A stretch of DNA of 64,000 nucleotides from Eutreptiella sp. 'Long Island Sound 2002' (Eukaryota > Euglenozoa > Euglenophyceae > Eutreptiales > Eutreptiaceae). The stretch covers positions 126,232,556-126,296,555 of the forward strand of contig OZ038382.1 in assembly GCA_964036045.1 (NCBI GenBank). The letters are read 5' to 3'. The notes beneath the pieces were generated by a model. The model had not been told where the DNA came from, searched no databases, and saw only the letters and a list, made by a program, of their open reading frames with translations. A program made the position numbers and the translations under genes. Shown here one piece after another: positions 33,155 through 44,049 of the stretch (the first letter of the stretch is position 1; every line of letters begins with the position of its first letter).

Positions 33155-34869
33155 CGGATATCTCTGCCCATGCCGATGAGGCTGAGACCGCTGAAGCCAA
33201 GAGGATCATTGAGATGGGGCGCCTGATGGAGGAGGAGGGTGTTAAATGCTTCGTCGTCATGGCTGCGGATGCCCCCCTCGGAACGAGGATGGGCAGAGCG
33301 GTCAGAGTACTCGCCCCTGATGGAGCTGAGTCCGACAAGCACCTCTTCCCTGAGTCTTGCCTCCAGGACGACTGGACCGACGACTACGCCAAGTCTGAGG
33401 CCCTTGCGGCCGAGTATAGGGCTGTGACCGACCGTGATGACGGGCAGAAGTGGCCAAAGGGGCTGACTGAGGAAGATGGCAAGCTCTACCGGAATGGTAA
33501 GCTGCTAGTACCGGAGTCCCGGGTGCTCGAGCTGTGTGAAGCTTGGCACCACTACATGCTGCACCCAGGGGTCAAGAAACAGGCCCTGGACATGCAGCGC
33601 CGGTTTGAGATCGACCAGATCAATCTCTACACTGCCATCAAGAAGGTCAGGAAGGGTTGCTCGGTCTGTCAGGCCTGCAATCCCGATAACCGGAACGTCA
33701 AGGGGGAAGCCCAATGGACCCCGGTTCCTGACCAGCCCATGGAGAGCGTAGCCATGGACGTCTTCTCCATGCCCGAAGTGCACATTGGCAAGGAGACCTT
33801 TGACTGTGTGGTTCTTTGTGTGGATCGCCACAGTGGCTACGTAGTAGCCGTTCCGGCACGCAAAAAGGGGTTGCTTGCCATGGAAGTGGCAGTCATGATG
33901 ATTTGTCATTGGCTGACCGTCTTTGACATCCCCCGCACCATTTGCAGTGACCGAGGGCCCCAGTTTACTGGTGGCTGGTTCAAGGCTATGTGTTCCCTCA
34001 TTAGAATATGTCACGCCAAGAGCGTCGCCTATCTCAGCCGGTCTAACGGCCGTGCTGAAGTGGCTGGACGGCAGCTGTTCGAGAAGCTGCGCAAGATTCA
34101 CATCACCAATCCACGTCGGAACTGGTTTGAAGAGATGTGGCCTGCTCTGAAGGCCCATCATGACACCCTCACTCCGGGTGGTTTGTCCCCTCACCAGATT
34201 CTGTTCGGCAGGGACCCCCTGGGTCGGGGACTTCCCTTGTCTGGTGATGGTATGGCCATGGACGCCAAGGAATTCTTCGCGCGGCAAGAGCAAACGGCGC
34301 GGGACATCCGCCAGCAGCTCGAGAAGGAGCATGCTGAGCGTCAGAAGTCCGCCCTGAGCTCGACAGTGCAGAAGTTCAGGGTGGGAGACCCGGTGTGGGT
34401 GATCAGACCCCGCCCTATGGGCACCCACCGCACCAAAACCTGGTTCACAGCGGGAGAGGTGGTTCGCAGGATTGGTGAGGACACCTACCGCATCAAGGTG
34501 GGTCACGGACAGTTCCGGGAGCGCCACGAGAGTCAACTCCGTGTGCCGGAACCCGACCTCCGTGGCCAACATGTGTCCCTGAACTATGCCGTACATGAGG
34601 CTGATTCGGATGACGACTATGCTGAGCAGGACGACTATACAGTCGAGACGATCCTGGCCCAGCGTCCGAACGCCTCGGCGCCCGGAGGCTTGGAGTTCAA
34701 GGTTCGTTGGCGAGGCTATGGGCCGTCCCACGACACCTGGGAACCCGTCGCCTCATTCGTGCCGCGGATCAATACCCCCTTCATGGACTACATCCGCAAG
34801 CACAAGACCAAGATCCATGTCTCGGACTTGGCAGCACTCATTCGGGCGATTGCAGCCAGGGGTGCCTGA
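32875..34869 (+). pseudogene. pol: Integrase with C-terminal chromodomain, element B
   Basis: True sense begins near 33030. It contains the zinc-binding HPGVKKQ...CSVCQAC, then MDVFSMPE, ICSDRGPQF and NGRAEVAGRQ. Exactly 35 residues separate the second Asp from the Glu, a DD35E core. Then GLSPHQILFGRDPLG, an SH3-like FRVGDPVWVIR region and a chromodomain at 34627-34810 (VETILAQR, FKVRWRGYG, DTWEPVASF). This is the longest intact pol segment of the window. The upstream part of the frame (32875-33025) is a shifted reading of RNase H. Confidence 0.92.
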
Positions 34870-36335
34870 TCAGCGCCCTGAGCTCTCCCCTGATGTGTTT
34901 TGAGCGCTTGTTTGGTTGACGGATCGTCCCTAACTTGCTTGCTCTCTTCCATCTTCCGGTGACCTGCCATCAGAGTGGCCATATACCCCCCCCTGCTGAA
35001 TCCAGGGGAGGATGGCCCCTCTCTTCAACTCCTACTCGTCACTCCCCCCTGCTGAATCCTTGGGAAACCAGGCAGGGCGACTGACCTTCACATTTTCTGA
35101 GCTCTTAGGGCCTTGAAGCCCATACGACGTTGCGCAACGGATGCTGCTGTCATCGGCATTGCGATTTTTGGTGTGTGGTCTGGTCCCATGGCATTTGCGG
35201 GATCCAGACCAGTCGACGTGTGTCTGCAGACTATATATGGCCTGAACTCAGGCGTTTTCCTGTCCACCCTCCTGCATTTGCCTTATCCTAACCGGGGCGT
35301 GGTTTGGCGCTCTGTCCAGAGTGTGTTTACACGCCTACTTACCCCGTTTATTGCTTACTTTTCTGCCCCCCAAGGATATGTGCATTTGTATGTCAGCCCA
35401 TCACCGAAGTATGGACTGTTTTTCCCCCCCGAGGGGATGCGAATCGACTACGAAAGCGCCCTGAGTCGCCGTATACATGCTTTTACATGAGGTCCAGCCT
35501 GTACCAGTACCCGGTTACAGATTCTTCTGTTTGAGTGCCTGTGATACCGTGTGCCCTACTGGCTGTGATGTGGAGATTTTGGGGGCGCCAGGCGGGAAGC
35601 CCAGTTGCCTGAATGCACTCCCAGCGGTCCGCCACTGTCAGTCCCAGTGTGAGCCTACCGACTCGCAGACGCACTTGCAGTCGGGTGGCGGCCTTCGGTG
35701 CTCCTGACCTCGGTCAGTCTGCCTGGGAAACTGGTGGTTTGAGGAGTCGACGCCTCCGCCCACACTGCATGGGGACTCCCTCATGTATGGCCTTCGTGGT
35801 AATAGGGCGAGGGAAAAGACGGCCTTGATGCCCGATCCCTTAAGGAGGAGCTCGTTCGGCTGTACCACTCTGGACTCGCGTCGTGGATATGGACATGGTG
35901 CGGCCGAGGAAGGACCCGTGGGGACTCTCCCCCAGCCGGCGCGCCTTGGGAAGCTTGGGGTAGTCTGATGGATCTTTGTGGTCGCTTTCGACCTGTGGGA
36001 CCACCTCGGTCGTCGTGTGACGCCTATGTTGGCCGTGTATGCCACTGCGACTGTGGTAGTGACCGTCGCAGCCGGCACCCGGTGCGCCTGGTATGGGTTA
36101 ACGGGTCATTTCGATGCCGAAAAATCGCCGCCAGGACCCTGGAATGGATACTTGATACTGTACTTGCAGTTACTAACAACTACAGCATCATACCTGTTTT
36201 ACCATGAGTTGGAATGGGCAGCCTAACCTGCAAATCAGCCTGAAATAGGATGTGACGCCCCCCCCCTTCAGGGGATGGTCCTGGGTACCCGCTGCCATGC
36301 TTTGGTGTTATCGAGCCCCCCCCAGGGTTTGCTCT
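34870..36335 (+). other. Post-pol region of element B with membrane-like ORF fragments
   Basis: Element A has about 0.4 kb at this place; B has 1.5 kb. Fragments on the sense strand include a 125-codon ORF at 35113-35490 with three hydrophobic stretches (AAVIGIAIFGVWSG, TIYGLNSGVFLSTLL, TRLLTPFIAYF), and an 82-codon ORF at 35978-36226 with two (MLAVYATATVVVTVAAG, YLILYLQLLTTTASYLF). They lie in different frames. They could be the ruins of a third ORF for a membrane protein, or chance hydrophobic frames in T-rich sequence. No family recognised. Confidence 0.35.
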
Positions 36336-36346
36336 AAGGAGGGGGG
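36336..36346 (+). promoter_or_regulatory. Polypurine tract of element B
   Basis: AAGGAGGGGGG directly abuts the 3' LTR start TGAAGCG at 36347. It matches the tract of element A in composition and position. Confidence 0.9.
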
Positions 36347-39300
36347 TGAAGCGGTACCCAGAACCCCATGACCATGGTGGGGTATACAACCGGTCTCCGT
36401 GTGCCCACTAACCCCATGTACGGAGGGGAAGACGCCCGGTGAAGCCCGGTGAGAGCCCGGCAGGAGCGTGTCCCTTGCCGTAAAGCCCCCGTGACGGCAT
36501 TCCGCCCACTTGGGGCATGTTACCATGTACCGGCAAACTGCCATTTGCCGGTATCTTACTATGTCACGCCAATCTGCCCCGCACCGCCTTCGGCCGTCGA
36601 TTCGGCAACCTGACCCTAAATACAGATGTAGGTAAGACGTGTTTGTGTGAGAGATCTGGGCATTTCAGCTATTAGCGGCCGCATCGGCAACCGATGTGTC
36701 GCCCGCTGAGATTTACACATCAGAATATCAGGAATCAACAGGGTTTTATTTTCATATTGTTTCCGTAAATTTTCACGCTTCCGTTCTGATAATCAATGTT
36801 TTGACTGCTGGCGGTTGGCTGGCGACTTTAGCGTAACTGCCAGTTTAACTGTTATTTACAGACATTTTAGCACAATCCGTGACGAAGACTACCAAGTCTT
36901 CAGGAATTGCAGTGATGCATCTGCAATTTTCACATTGTACACTCGCAACCTTAATCCAAATTTTTCAGGATGTCGAGATCGGATTTTCGACTTCGACATC
37001 CCCGCACTTGATTTGACCTCTTTCGAGTGGACCTACGTGCTTCCCTATGCACGAATCAACTTTCCTTTTGTCTTGCCCTCCATTTGTCTTAGAGATATGG
37101 GCAAAACAAAGTTGATTCGTGAGGCCACTTGTGAGGGTCATATCTCGTGCTGCTTGCGAGGAATGACAAAAGGAAAGCACGGGATGTATTCACAATACTC
37201 CCGACGTAATTTAGGAAGCCTTATACGCCTTGTGTCTCCACACGTGCGCGCTAGCGTAATGGATCATGGTCAAGAGGGTAGAGTTTGCGTTATAACTCTT
37301 TGGCCATGATATTGCGTGCGTTAGGATAACTTTCGAGTGTAGCGCGCGAGTGTTGGTGTTGCATAGAAACTTTCTTTGAGTTCCTATGAGCGATTGACAC
37401 AAAGTTATGCCCTTGGAGGGGCATGACATATCGTGGGGGGGGCCACCTTTTTGGGCAGTATGTGGTATGTGCCATGTGTTGTATTGCATGCCCATTTGGC
37501 GGGTTTGGCTAAGAGCGATACACCCACCAATGGACCTCATATTGCACGAGGCCCTTCCTTATACTCCCCACAATCAATTGCAAGCCTAACCTTCGTGGAG
37601 GAAAGCTTGTGTGGCGATCCCAAAGCGATGCGTTGGGAGCAAGGTGTGTGTTTTGCAATTTTCCATATTTTCATGTGCCCACTTGGGAAGTAGCGCTCGT
37701 GACCTTTCAAAGCGCCCCAAGTGGAGCACATATGTGGAATCGGAGGTCATTGGTGTCAAGTCATTGTGTTTAGAAGGATTGGTCGATTACTCAATCCAAG
37801 CCGAAGATATTATGATATATTTGTGCGCCTTTCAAGGCACTTTTGGGTGTTTTTTCGCCAATATTGCTGTTTTTTGCCCGTCATGATGTCAAGTGGCGAC
37901 CGTGTATCTCAACGTTGCGCTCAATTGACATCATGACCCAAGTATGTTATGGGGGTACATACTTCGGTGCCCAACATATCTTGGACCCAGCGGAAAACTC
38001 CTCTTGGGCTTGGCATACCGTGGCCGCCATGTTGGCGATTTGGGACTATCCCAAATCATGGGCTCACTTGGCGACGATGCCATTCCCAAAACTGGAGGAG
38101 TTGGGCGACGCCCAAAAGATATGTTGGACACATATGACTTGATACCAATCCTATGGCATACTCCGGTCCAAGTCGGGCATCTGCCTCATTTGCCCCAACC
38201 ATGAGTGTGCGCATTTTCGGCCATTTTGAGCAATTTTCCACATTTTCTGCCCGCCGTGCACCATGTTCAGCCACCTGGTGCATGCCAGAGGCATGGACCA
38301 ATGGACCATATATGACATGGGTGATATGGGCATTGGTCCCCATGGCTCGCACACCATGTGGGCGAGGCGGAGCAACCTTCGTTAGGGTGCTAGCCCAAAG
38401 TGAGTGTGGACAATTTTGCCATTTTGGCACTTGTGGACCCAATTGGGATTGTCACCACGCCGGGTGGCATGGAGATCTTCGAGAGCCAAGGGCATGTGAG
38501 TCTTAGTTGGACTCCCCGTGGATGGCGTATGGAATGGCGGATCCGATCTCCAAGCCGGCATGGAGATATACTATTGGGAGCACCCCCGAATTTTGGCTCA
38601 TTTCGAGTAGCCAAAATGACCCCCTTTTGGGACCCCAATTTCACCCCCCCGTGTGGTCAATTGGCGGCATCATTTCTCTATGCCCACATGGAGCCCCGAC
38701 CTAATTTCAAGTTGTACATTCAGATAATAGTCTCAGGTCCTGCCTCCCACCCTGTGAGCCATTGGCCTTGCCCTGGCCGGGCGAGTCACGCGTGAGAATG
38801 ATGCCAACTTTGGTGATTTTGGCATCATGACCCCACTTGACGAACCCGTGGTGCCCTGATGCCGAGACCTCAGAGGGAACCAGGTTGGGTGAGGGCTCCA
38901 GAGAGTTCATACTCGAGGGGCATGGGTTCAGTTGCCTCGTCCTCACCTCTGGCAGGTCCGGACCAGGGGTCAATTTTGGAGATTTTTGAGCTAATTTCAG
39001 TTTGGGCTGAAACAGCCCATTTTCAGCTACCAACTCCTAGGGGAGAATGGCGGGGCCATATCTCTGTCTCAGAGTCGAGTTGGGACTTGCCGTTAAGGGA
39101 GCATGGGGAGCGACTGTTGGTTGGCCTTGGAGCTCCTTGGTTGCCAGGTACTCGCCTGTGGCTGGGCGGGACACCTCCCCTATTGGCAGGGTTTCAGGGT
39201 CCGGACTGAGCAGGGCATGGGTTGTGTTTGAGCCCCCGCCCCCACCAGCCACTGGGAGGGTCGGACCTGGGATTGGGATACGAGTTGGGACTGAGTGTCT

Positions 39301-39533
39301 ATTGTCCTGTGATGCCCTTACCCCAGTCCAGTCTTAACCCCATGTGTACATATCCTGATGTGTTGCCGTACATACTTTTGTTCTCTTGTTTCAGAGTGGC
39401 AAGGATGCTGAAACGCTTTGTCACATGACACGAGCGTAATTGATGCCCCTGTGAGCGCAGTGCTTTGCCTGCCTGCTTGCTTGTGCGTGTCACCGCAGCG
39501 TCCCGTGGCGAGGCCCCCCACGGGAACGCGTCA
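36347..39533 (+). repeat. 3' LTR of retrotransposon B (3187 bp)
   Basis: Matches 21985-25170 from TGAAGCGG to GCGTCA. Differences are scattered substitutions and small indels. It keeps the 11-nt self-primer segment at 39409-39419. Confidence 0.95.
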
Positions 39534-39537
39534 GTAG
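39534..39537. repeat. TSD (GTAG), right copy, of element B
   Basis: Second copy of the target duplication, followed by ACTTAGTCTAG as in the empty site at 11155-11165. Confidence 0.93.
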
Positions 39538-40613
39538 ACTTAGTCTAGTGCTTTGAATTCCACAATTGGGACCTGGGCAAAGCCCTTGTCACGTGTGGCT
39601 CCCCATCTCTTCGGCCACACGAAGATATATAACATGGGCGTGAGCATATCAAGACATATACCACCAATATCACACATAGCCCTTAAAATAGGCTCCCACC
39701 ATGTAAGGCCATGCCCCTCCATAGTCATAACTTTGGGTTTAATTGGACGTGGGAACCTAAAGAAAGATGCTATGCAACCACAAGACTTATGCACTACACT
39801 CGAAAGTCATAATATCAAGTCGGGACACATGGTCAACAAGTTATAAACAAGTTTCTACCATGTTGACCATGATCCTATGATACAACGAGTGTGCATGACG
39901 AGCTAAGGTGTTGGACCCTACTAAAAATAAGTTGAGACCAAGGCGATTGCAACGCAAACTTTCTTATTCTCTTTTCTCGGACTCACGCGTAGATATACTC
40001 CTTCAAAGTGGTCCCACGAATCACTTTTGTTTCCCTTATATCTCCAAGTCAAATGGGTGGCATATATAAGGGAAACCCGATTTGGGCATAGGGAAAAGAG
40101 TATGACCACTCGAAGAAGACCAAATCAAGTGCGGCGATGTCGAAGTCGAAAATCCGATTTCGACGTCGCGAAAAATTCTGATTAAAATTTCGAGTGCATA
40201 TTTAGAAAATTGCGGAAGCAACGAACCCTTTACTGATAAAATCTGACCCTTCATCGGGGTTTCCGCCAAAATATCTGGAAATAACAGTTAACCAATCGGT
40301 TACCGCAAAATCGCGAGCCAACTGACAGTCGCCGATACATTGACAATCAGAACGAAAGGCTGAAAAAGCACGGAAACACTATGATAAAAAAACCCTGTTG
40401 ATTCCTGATATTCTGATATATAAATCTCAGCTGGCGGCGCCTCGGTACTGAATATGGCCGCTCATAGCCGGAATGGCCAAACCTATCACACTATCACATC
40501 AGGTTAGGTCAGGTGGATGGGAGAGTATGATATCAGCCAATGGCGGCTTGCCGGCACATAGATACACACCCCAAGTGACCCAAAGATGGCCACGAGGGTC
40601 CGAACCGGCTTCA
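39534..40613 (-). repeat. 5' LTR of retrotransposon A, distal part (U3 side)
   Basis: Aligns with 11151-12229 and ends TTCA at 40613, which is TGAA, the LTR start, on the minus strand. CCGGT follows. Confidence 0.93.
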
Positions 40614-40618
40614 CCGGT
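40614..40618. repeat. TSD (CCGGT), right copy, of retrotransposon A
   Basis: Pairs with 9872-9876. Confidence 0.75.
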
Positions 40619-40990
40619 ATGGGGTGTGGGTGGGGGGGCTGCTGGTGGTGGTGGGGTGCTCGTACTAGGCCCTGGTGCTGCTGGTGCGCGTGCGTGGCTC
40701 CCCGCGGGTCCATGGGGGTGTACGGTGGTCTGTATGTCCTGAGACCGTGTAATGGAGGTGGTAGGTGGTGCTGGGTCGCGTGGTGGTGGTGTTGAGGGTG
40801 TGTTGGCTGTGTGTGGTACCATGGCGTTGGTGGGTGCGGTGGCAGGGGTTGGTGTTGGTGGTACACGTGATGGTGTGGTGCCCTGAGGTTTGCCGTGTGG
40901 GGTGGGTGGCCCGTGCAGCCCGGCTGCGCTGGGGCGTGGTGGTGATGCAGCTGGTGGGGGTCGCTGTAGTATTGGGGCACGCATTTTCAC
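40619..40990 (-). pseudogene. Host coding fragment upstream of retrotransposon A's insertion
   Basis: Minus-strand frame from ATG at 40990 (MKMRAPILQRPPPAASPPRP) that is Pro/Thr/Ala-rich and runs into A's LTR at 40613. It is the counterpart of 9633-9871. It may be the N-terminal region of the unknown unit that continues at 7190-7917, now split by A and by the TIR element. No domain recognised. Confidence 0.45.
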
Positions 40991-42563
40991 CCCAGGGGGG
41001 GGGGGGCTATCAGAATTCTGCCAGCCTGTGTGCTGGACTTCCTGATGTCAACCAGGAATCCCGACAAAATTACAAACGGGTCAAAGTTTAAATCCGAACC
41101 TTTCTAGTGACTCTTTGAGACCCCCTTGAGCGACAAAAAAAAAGTCTTTGGGCTCACTGCAGCCATCTGCGGACCACAGCGAACCTCCCAAGGTAACCCT
41201 GCTCGGCTCGCAAATTTCCGCAGCCTGGAGGCGGGGGCTGTGGACAGAAATTCTGTTCTACCGGGAGGGGGGAGGAGCGAAATCCCTTGAGGGGGCTGAC
41301 GTCCCTCCTTGCTTCTCCGGACTACCCTGACGCTGACCCTGAGTGGTTACCGCGCTCGCACGTGATCATGGCCTTGTCGACGAAGTTGGTACACGCACAG
41401 GCTGACACCGAACCACCAGATGAGTTTACCGTGCGCACACGCGGTCATGATGTTGTTGAACAAGTGGGTACACGCACTGAAGAAAAAAAAAACTGACGAT
41501 GCAGCCTCGCGGAACCCCGGCCTCGGGAACGGCTTAATGAGCGGTCTCGCGGACCCCGCCCTCGGGAACGGATTCCAGAAATCTGGCACACAAGGAAAAA
41601 GAACAAAGAGAGAGAGACAAATGGCAGGGGAGGTCGAATGGGAATAAGGGAGGGGAGGAGGAGTAACATGCGCATCACACAAGGGGTAGGAGAGTGTGTT
41701 GGAGAATGGAATGTTACGCTATGCGGAGACTTTGGAGACCCCAACCCACATCCTTGTTACCACGGCGGGCAGGACAGGTTCACTCAGGGGAACGTGTCCG
41801 CCAAACACATCCCAAACGAACACAGGGTCGCCCGTGGTGCGGTGAGTGGCTGGGCAAGCACACACAAGGGGAAGGGAGAGCATTACCCTTGTCCGAGGCA
41901 ACGCTTTTTTCCCGGGCTCTCCTCCCAGGTGACTCCTGAGATGAGAAGAGTGGGGAATGGAAACATGTCACATGCCCCGAACCCCAAATCTTGCCTCAGG
42001 GTCTACACAATCCCAAGCTCTGAGGGAAGGGACGGTGTTGTTCGATTGTCCATAAGTGCATAGGGTCACTCAAGGGACCGTACACACCCTCTGGGTGGGG
42101 TTGGGACCGGATACAATGGTTCTCAGCCGATCAGAATATCATCAGACTAAATTCAGCAGGCCAAATTCGGCACATCCGACTAAATTCAGCACACCAAATT
42201 CAGTACCTCAGACCAGCAATCTGAAAATTCCTGAATTCTCGACAGGGTCTACTCAACCACACATGTGTGGAGGGGCCGTGTCCAAAATTTCTGTCCGCCA
42301 TGTAGGGCCTCTGCAATCCGAAGTTCTGAGGGAAGGGACCGTACTCAGCCCGGCATTGGAACTTCAGTGTGCTGAAAATTCTGATTGCACCTCTCAAAAG
42401 GTGCTGAAGCTGTCCCAGAGTCACACCACACGCTTGCGTGAGGGACAGGTGTCAAAAATACGCACACGGGCAGGTTCACACAAGGGAACGTGTCCAAATG
42501 CGTATCAGCACATGCGCAAGAGACCAAGTTCTCCCTAATTACTACTAGACACCTTCTAACACC
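40991..42563. other. Repeat-rich spacer next to retrotransposon C
   Basis: No gene recognised. It holds several local degenerate repeats: two copies of a GGTCATGAT...GGTACACGCAC unit (about 41365-41480), two copies of CTCGCGGACCCC...CTCGGGAACGG (41508-41575), at least three copies of a GGTTCAC-CAAGGGAACGTGTCC block (41778, 42064, 42474), two of TCTGAGGGAAGGGAC (about 42016 and 42327), and four AAATTCAGCA-like units (42148-42205). The 3' LTR of element C may be hidden here, but I could not match it to sequence beyond 57500. Confidence 0.5.
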
Positions 42564-43496
42564 CTATACCAAGGTAGCCCTAAAGCCAACCCGTAAACCT
42601 CCTAGTTTGTCTACCCTAGTGCGTCCGCATATAGTTCTGAGATGCAAAGATGTGAAGAGCGAAGGGCGGAGGGGAATACAGTTCTTGTTGAGTTGGGCGC
42701 GATTTTTTCGAGCGCGGGACTTGGAGATGACCCGCTGCGCCCGCAGGATCCGGCTCCACCATTCGATCCCCCGCTCCAAGTTGGTCCCCAGATACCAATT
42801 GTAGATGATGTTGGTCACCCACATATGCCACCCGTCGGGGGCCCATGAGAAAGTCCTCTTGATTTCCGGCACCAATGACGCTGGATAGCTTTCGTACCGC
42901 CGGACAGGGCCATAGGGGAATTGGAAGTGATGACCAGCTTGCCACCCCTCCCTCTCCCCAGGAACGCCCGTAGACATAGGCAACACTTCCCAAGCCAATT
43001 TCATCTGGCTCGGAATATGCTGCTTCTGCCCATGGCGCTTCGGAGCGACATACATAATGTGACCTTGCTTGAGCGGGAAGACTTGAATGCCCCCGAATTC
43101 AAGGTTCAGGGGCAGCCGCACAAGGTCTGTTGCATCTTTGATCTTGCCGCCGGGCCGTTCTTGTTGATATAACGCCCGAGTGATGTATCCACGATGAGTC
43201 ACACTGGCCTGCGTCTTATGACTCCCCGGTACCCGCCACACTCCATGTGGTAGGTTGGCCGAGAATAAGACTATCCAGTCTTTCGGCAGCCGTGCCGTAT
43301 GTAGGACCGTGCCGATGATCGGGCTGGGGAGAATCTCACCTATGAACATCTCGGCGTCCTCCCATATGCCACAGAGTATCACGAATGGCTGGGCTACGCT
43401 TTCCTGTACCGCCCAGTGTGCCGATGGATCTAGTATCACAAAGAGCCCGGGGGCACCAAAGTGATACCCAAGGCACTTAGACGGTGCAGGGGCCAT
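42564..43496 (-). CDS. Unknown 310-residue ORF after the chromodomain of element C
   Basis: An uninterrupted frame starting 64 bp beyond the end of the chromodomain frame, on the same strand. It has a globular-protein-like composition: several Trp, PFVILCGIWEDAEMF, GVWRVPGSHKTQ, FSWAPDGWHMWVTNIIYNWYL, and a basic, Arg-rich C terminus. No signal peptide or clear membrane segment, so an envelope role is not supported. I do not recognise a family. Its openness in an element with a decayed pol suggests recent activity, selection or chance. It could instead be a captured host gene. Confidence 0.55.
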   Translation of the reverse strand: MAPAPSKCLGYHFGAPGLFVILDPSAHWAVQESVAQPFVILCGIWEDAEMFIGEILPSPIIGTVLHTARLPKDWIVLFSANLPHGVWRVPGSHKTQASVTHRGYITRALYQQERPGGKIKDATDLVRLPLNLEFGGIQVFPLKQGHIMYVAPKRHGQKQHIPSQMKLAWEVLPMSTGVPGEREGWQAGHHFQFPYGPVRRYESYPASLVPEIKRTFSWAPDGWHMWVTNIIYNWYLGTNLERGIEWWSRILRAQRVISKSRARKNRAQLNKNCIPLRPSLFTSLHLRTICGRTRVDKLGGLRVGFRATLV

Positions 43497-43560
43497 GGGT
43501 GCTATAGAATGCTATAAAGGCCTGTAAGTGAAAAGAAATGCGGATGACGGACGACCTCTA

Positions 43561-43960
43561 TCAGACATTTCCTATACCCCTAATGTCTTGTCTATGCGGG
43601 GCTTTTGTCTGCTTTTGTGCTTCAAATTCCGCCACCATGGCCTTCCATTCTTTAGCCTGGTTGGTTTGTATGGCCAACCGGTGGCAAAATTCTGGTTCCA
43701 GCTGGGAACCTTGTGCCGACTGAGCTACAATGCACCGAATGTCGCTCAATTGGAGGTCAATACCATGTTTTTTGTTGTAGGCTCGCCAGATGTCATTTCT
43801 ATCATGCATTGATGCACTTGCTGGCTGGAATTCCGTGTTCAGGAATCCCCTGTACTTGACCTCCCATTCTATGCGCTTCCAGGGACCCCTACCGACCTTT
43901 TGATGTGAAAGAATATCTTCGATCACATATTTGTCTGATTCAACTAGGAATTCTTGGTCG
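43561..43960 (-). pseudogene. pol: Chromodomain-like C terminus of integrase, element C
   Basis: KYVIEDILSH, WEVKYRGF and NDIWRAYNKKHGIDL match the pattern of the chromodomains in A and B (VETILAQR...FKVRWRGYG...MDYIRKHK). After it the frame continues for about 60 residues rich in Glu, Gln and Lys. Frame changes between here and the integrase (about 43930-44080) separate it from the rest of pol. Confidence 0.75.
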
Positions 43961-44049
43961 GTATAGTAGTTTAGTGGGGGGCCCCCTTTTCTTCTGGAGC
44001 CAAATACGGCTTCCCATAGAATCTAGCGCCAGTTTACCGCGCTCAGTTG

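Larger units (their letters stand above)
21985..39533 (+). mobile_element. Retrotransposon B: chromovirus (Ty3/gypsy), 17.5 kb, nested in A's LTR
   Basis: LTRs of 3186 and 3187 bp (TGAAGCGG...GCGTCA) flank an 11.2-kb interior: gag with a large coiled-coil and Gly/Pro-rich N-terminal extension, protease, DIRS-like module, RT, RNase H, integrase, chromodomain, then about 1.5 kb of extra sequence. It has an 11-nt self-primer candidate after the 5' LTR, a purine tract before the 3' LTR and a 4-bp TSD. Defects noted: frame changes near 27640 and 28190 in gag, two in-frame TAG between protease and RT, one TGA and one frameshift in RNase H. B is younger than A, yet its LTRs also differ by a few percent in sampled stretches. 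Confidence 0.96.
9877..40613 (-). mobile_element. Retrotransposon A: chromovirus (Ty3/gypsy), minus strand, interrupted by element B
   Basis: LTRs of about 2.35 kb (9877-12229 and the split copy 20706-21984 plus 39534-40613) flank an 8.5-kb interior encoding, in minus-strand order, gag, protease, a DIRS-like module, RT, RNase H, integrase and chromodomain. A polypurine tract borders the left LTR, a primer-site candidate borders the right LTR, and CCGGT flanks the whole. Sampled LTR stretches differ by roughly 3-5 percent. Coding frames carry many stops and shifts, so the copy is dead. Element B (21985-39533) sits inside its 5' LTR. Without B the element is about 13.2 kb. Confidence 0.93.

Noticed and set aside
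33505-34731. A 408-codon minus-strand open frame
   Set aside because: Antisense shadow of element B's integrase.
34870-36335. An envelope gene in element B
   Set aside because: Only short hydrophobic fragments in different frames. No signal peptide, no cleavage site and no conserved family, so reported only as a possibility.
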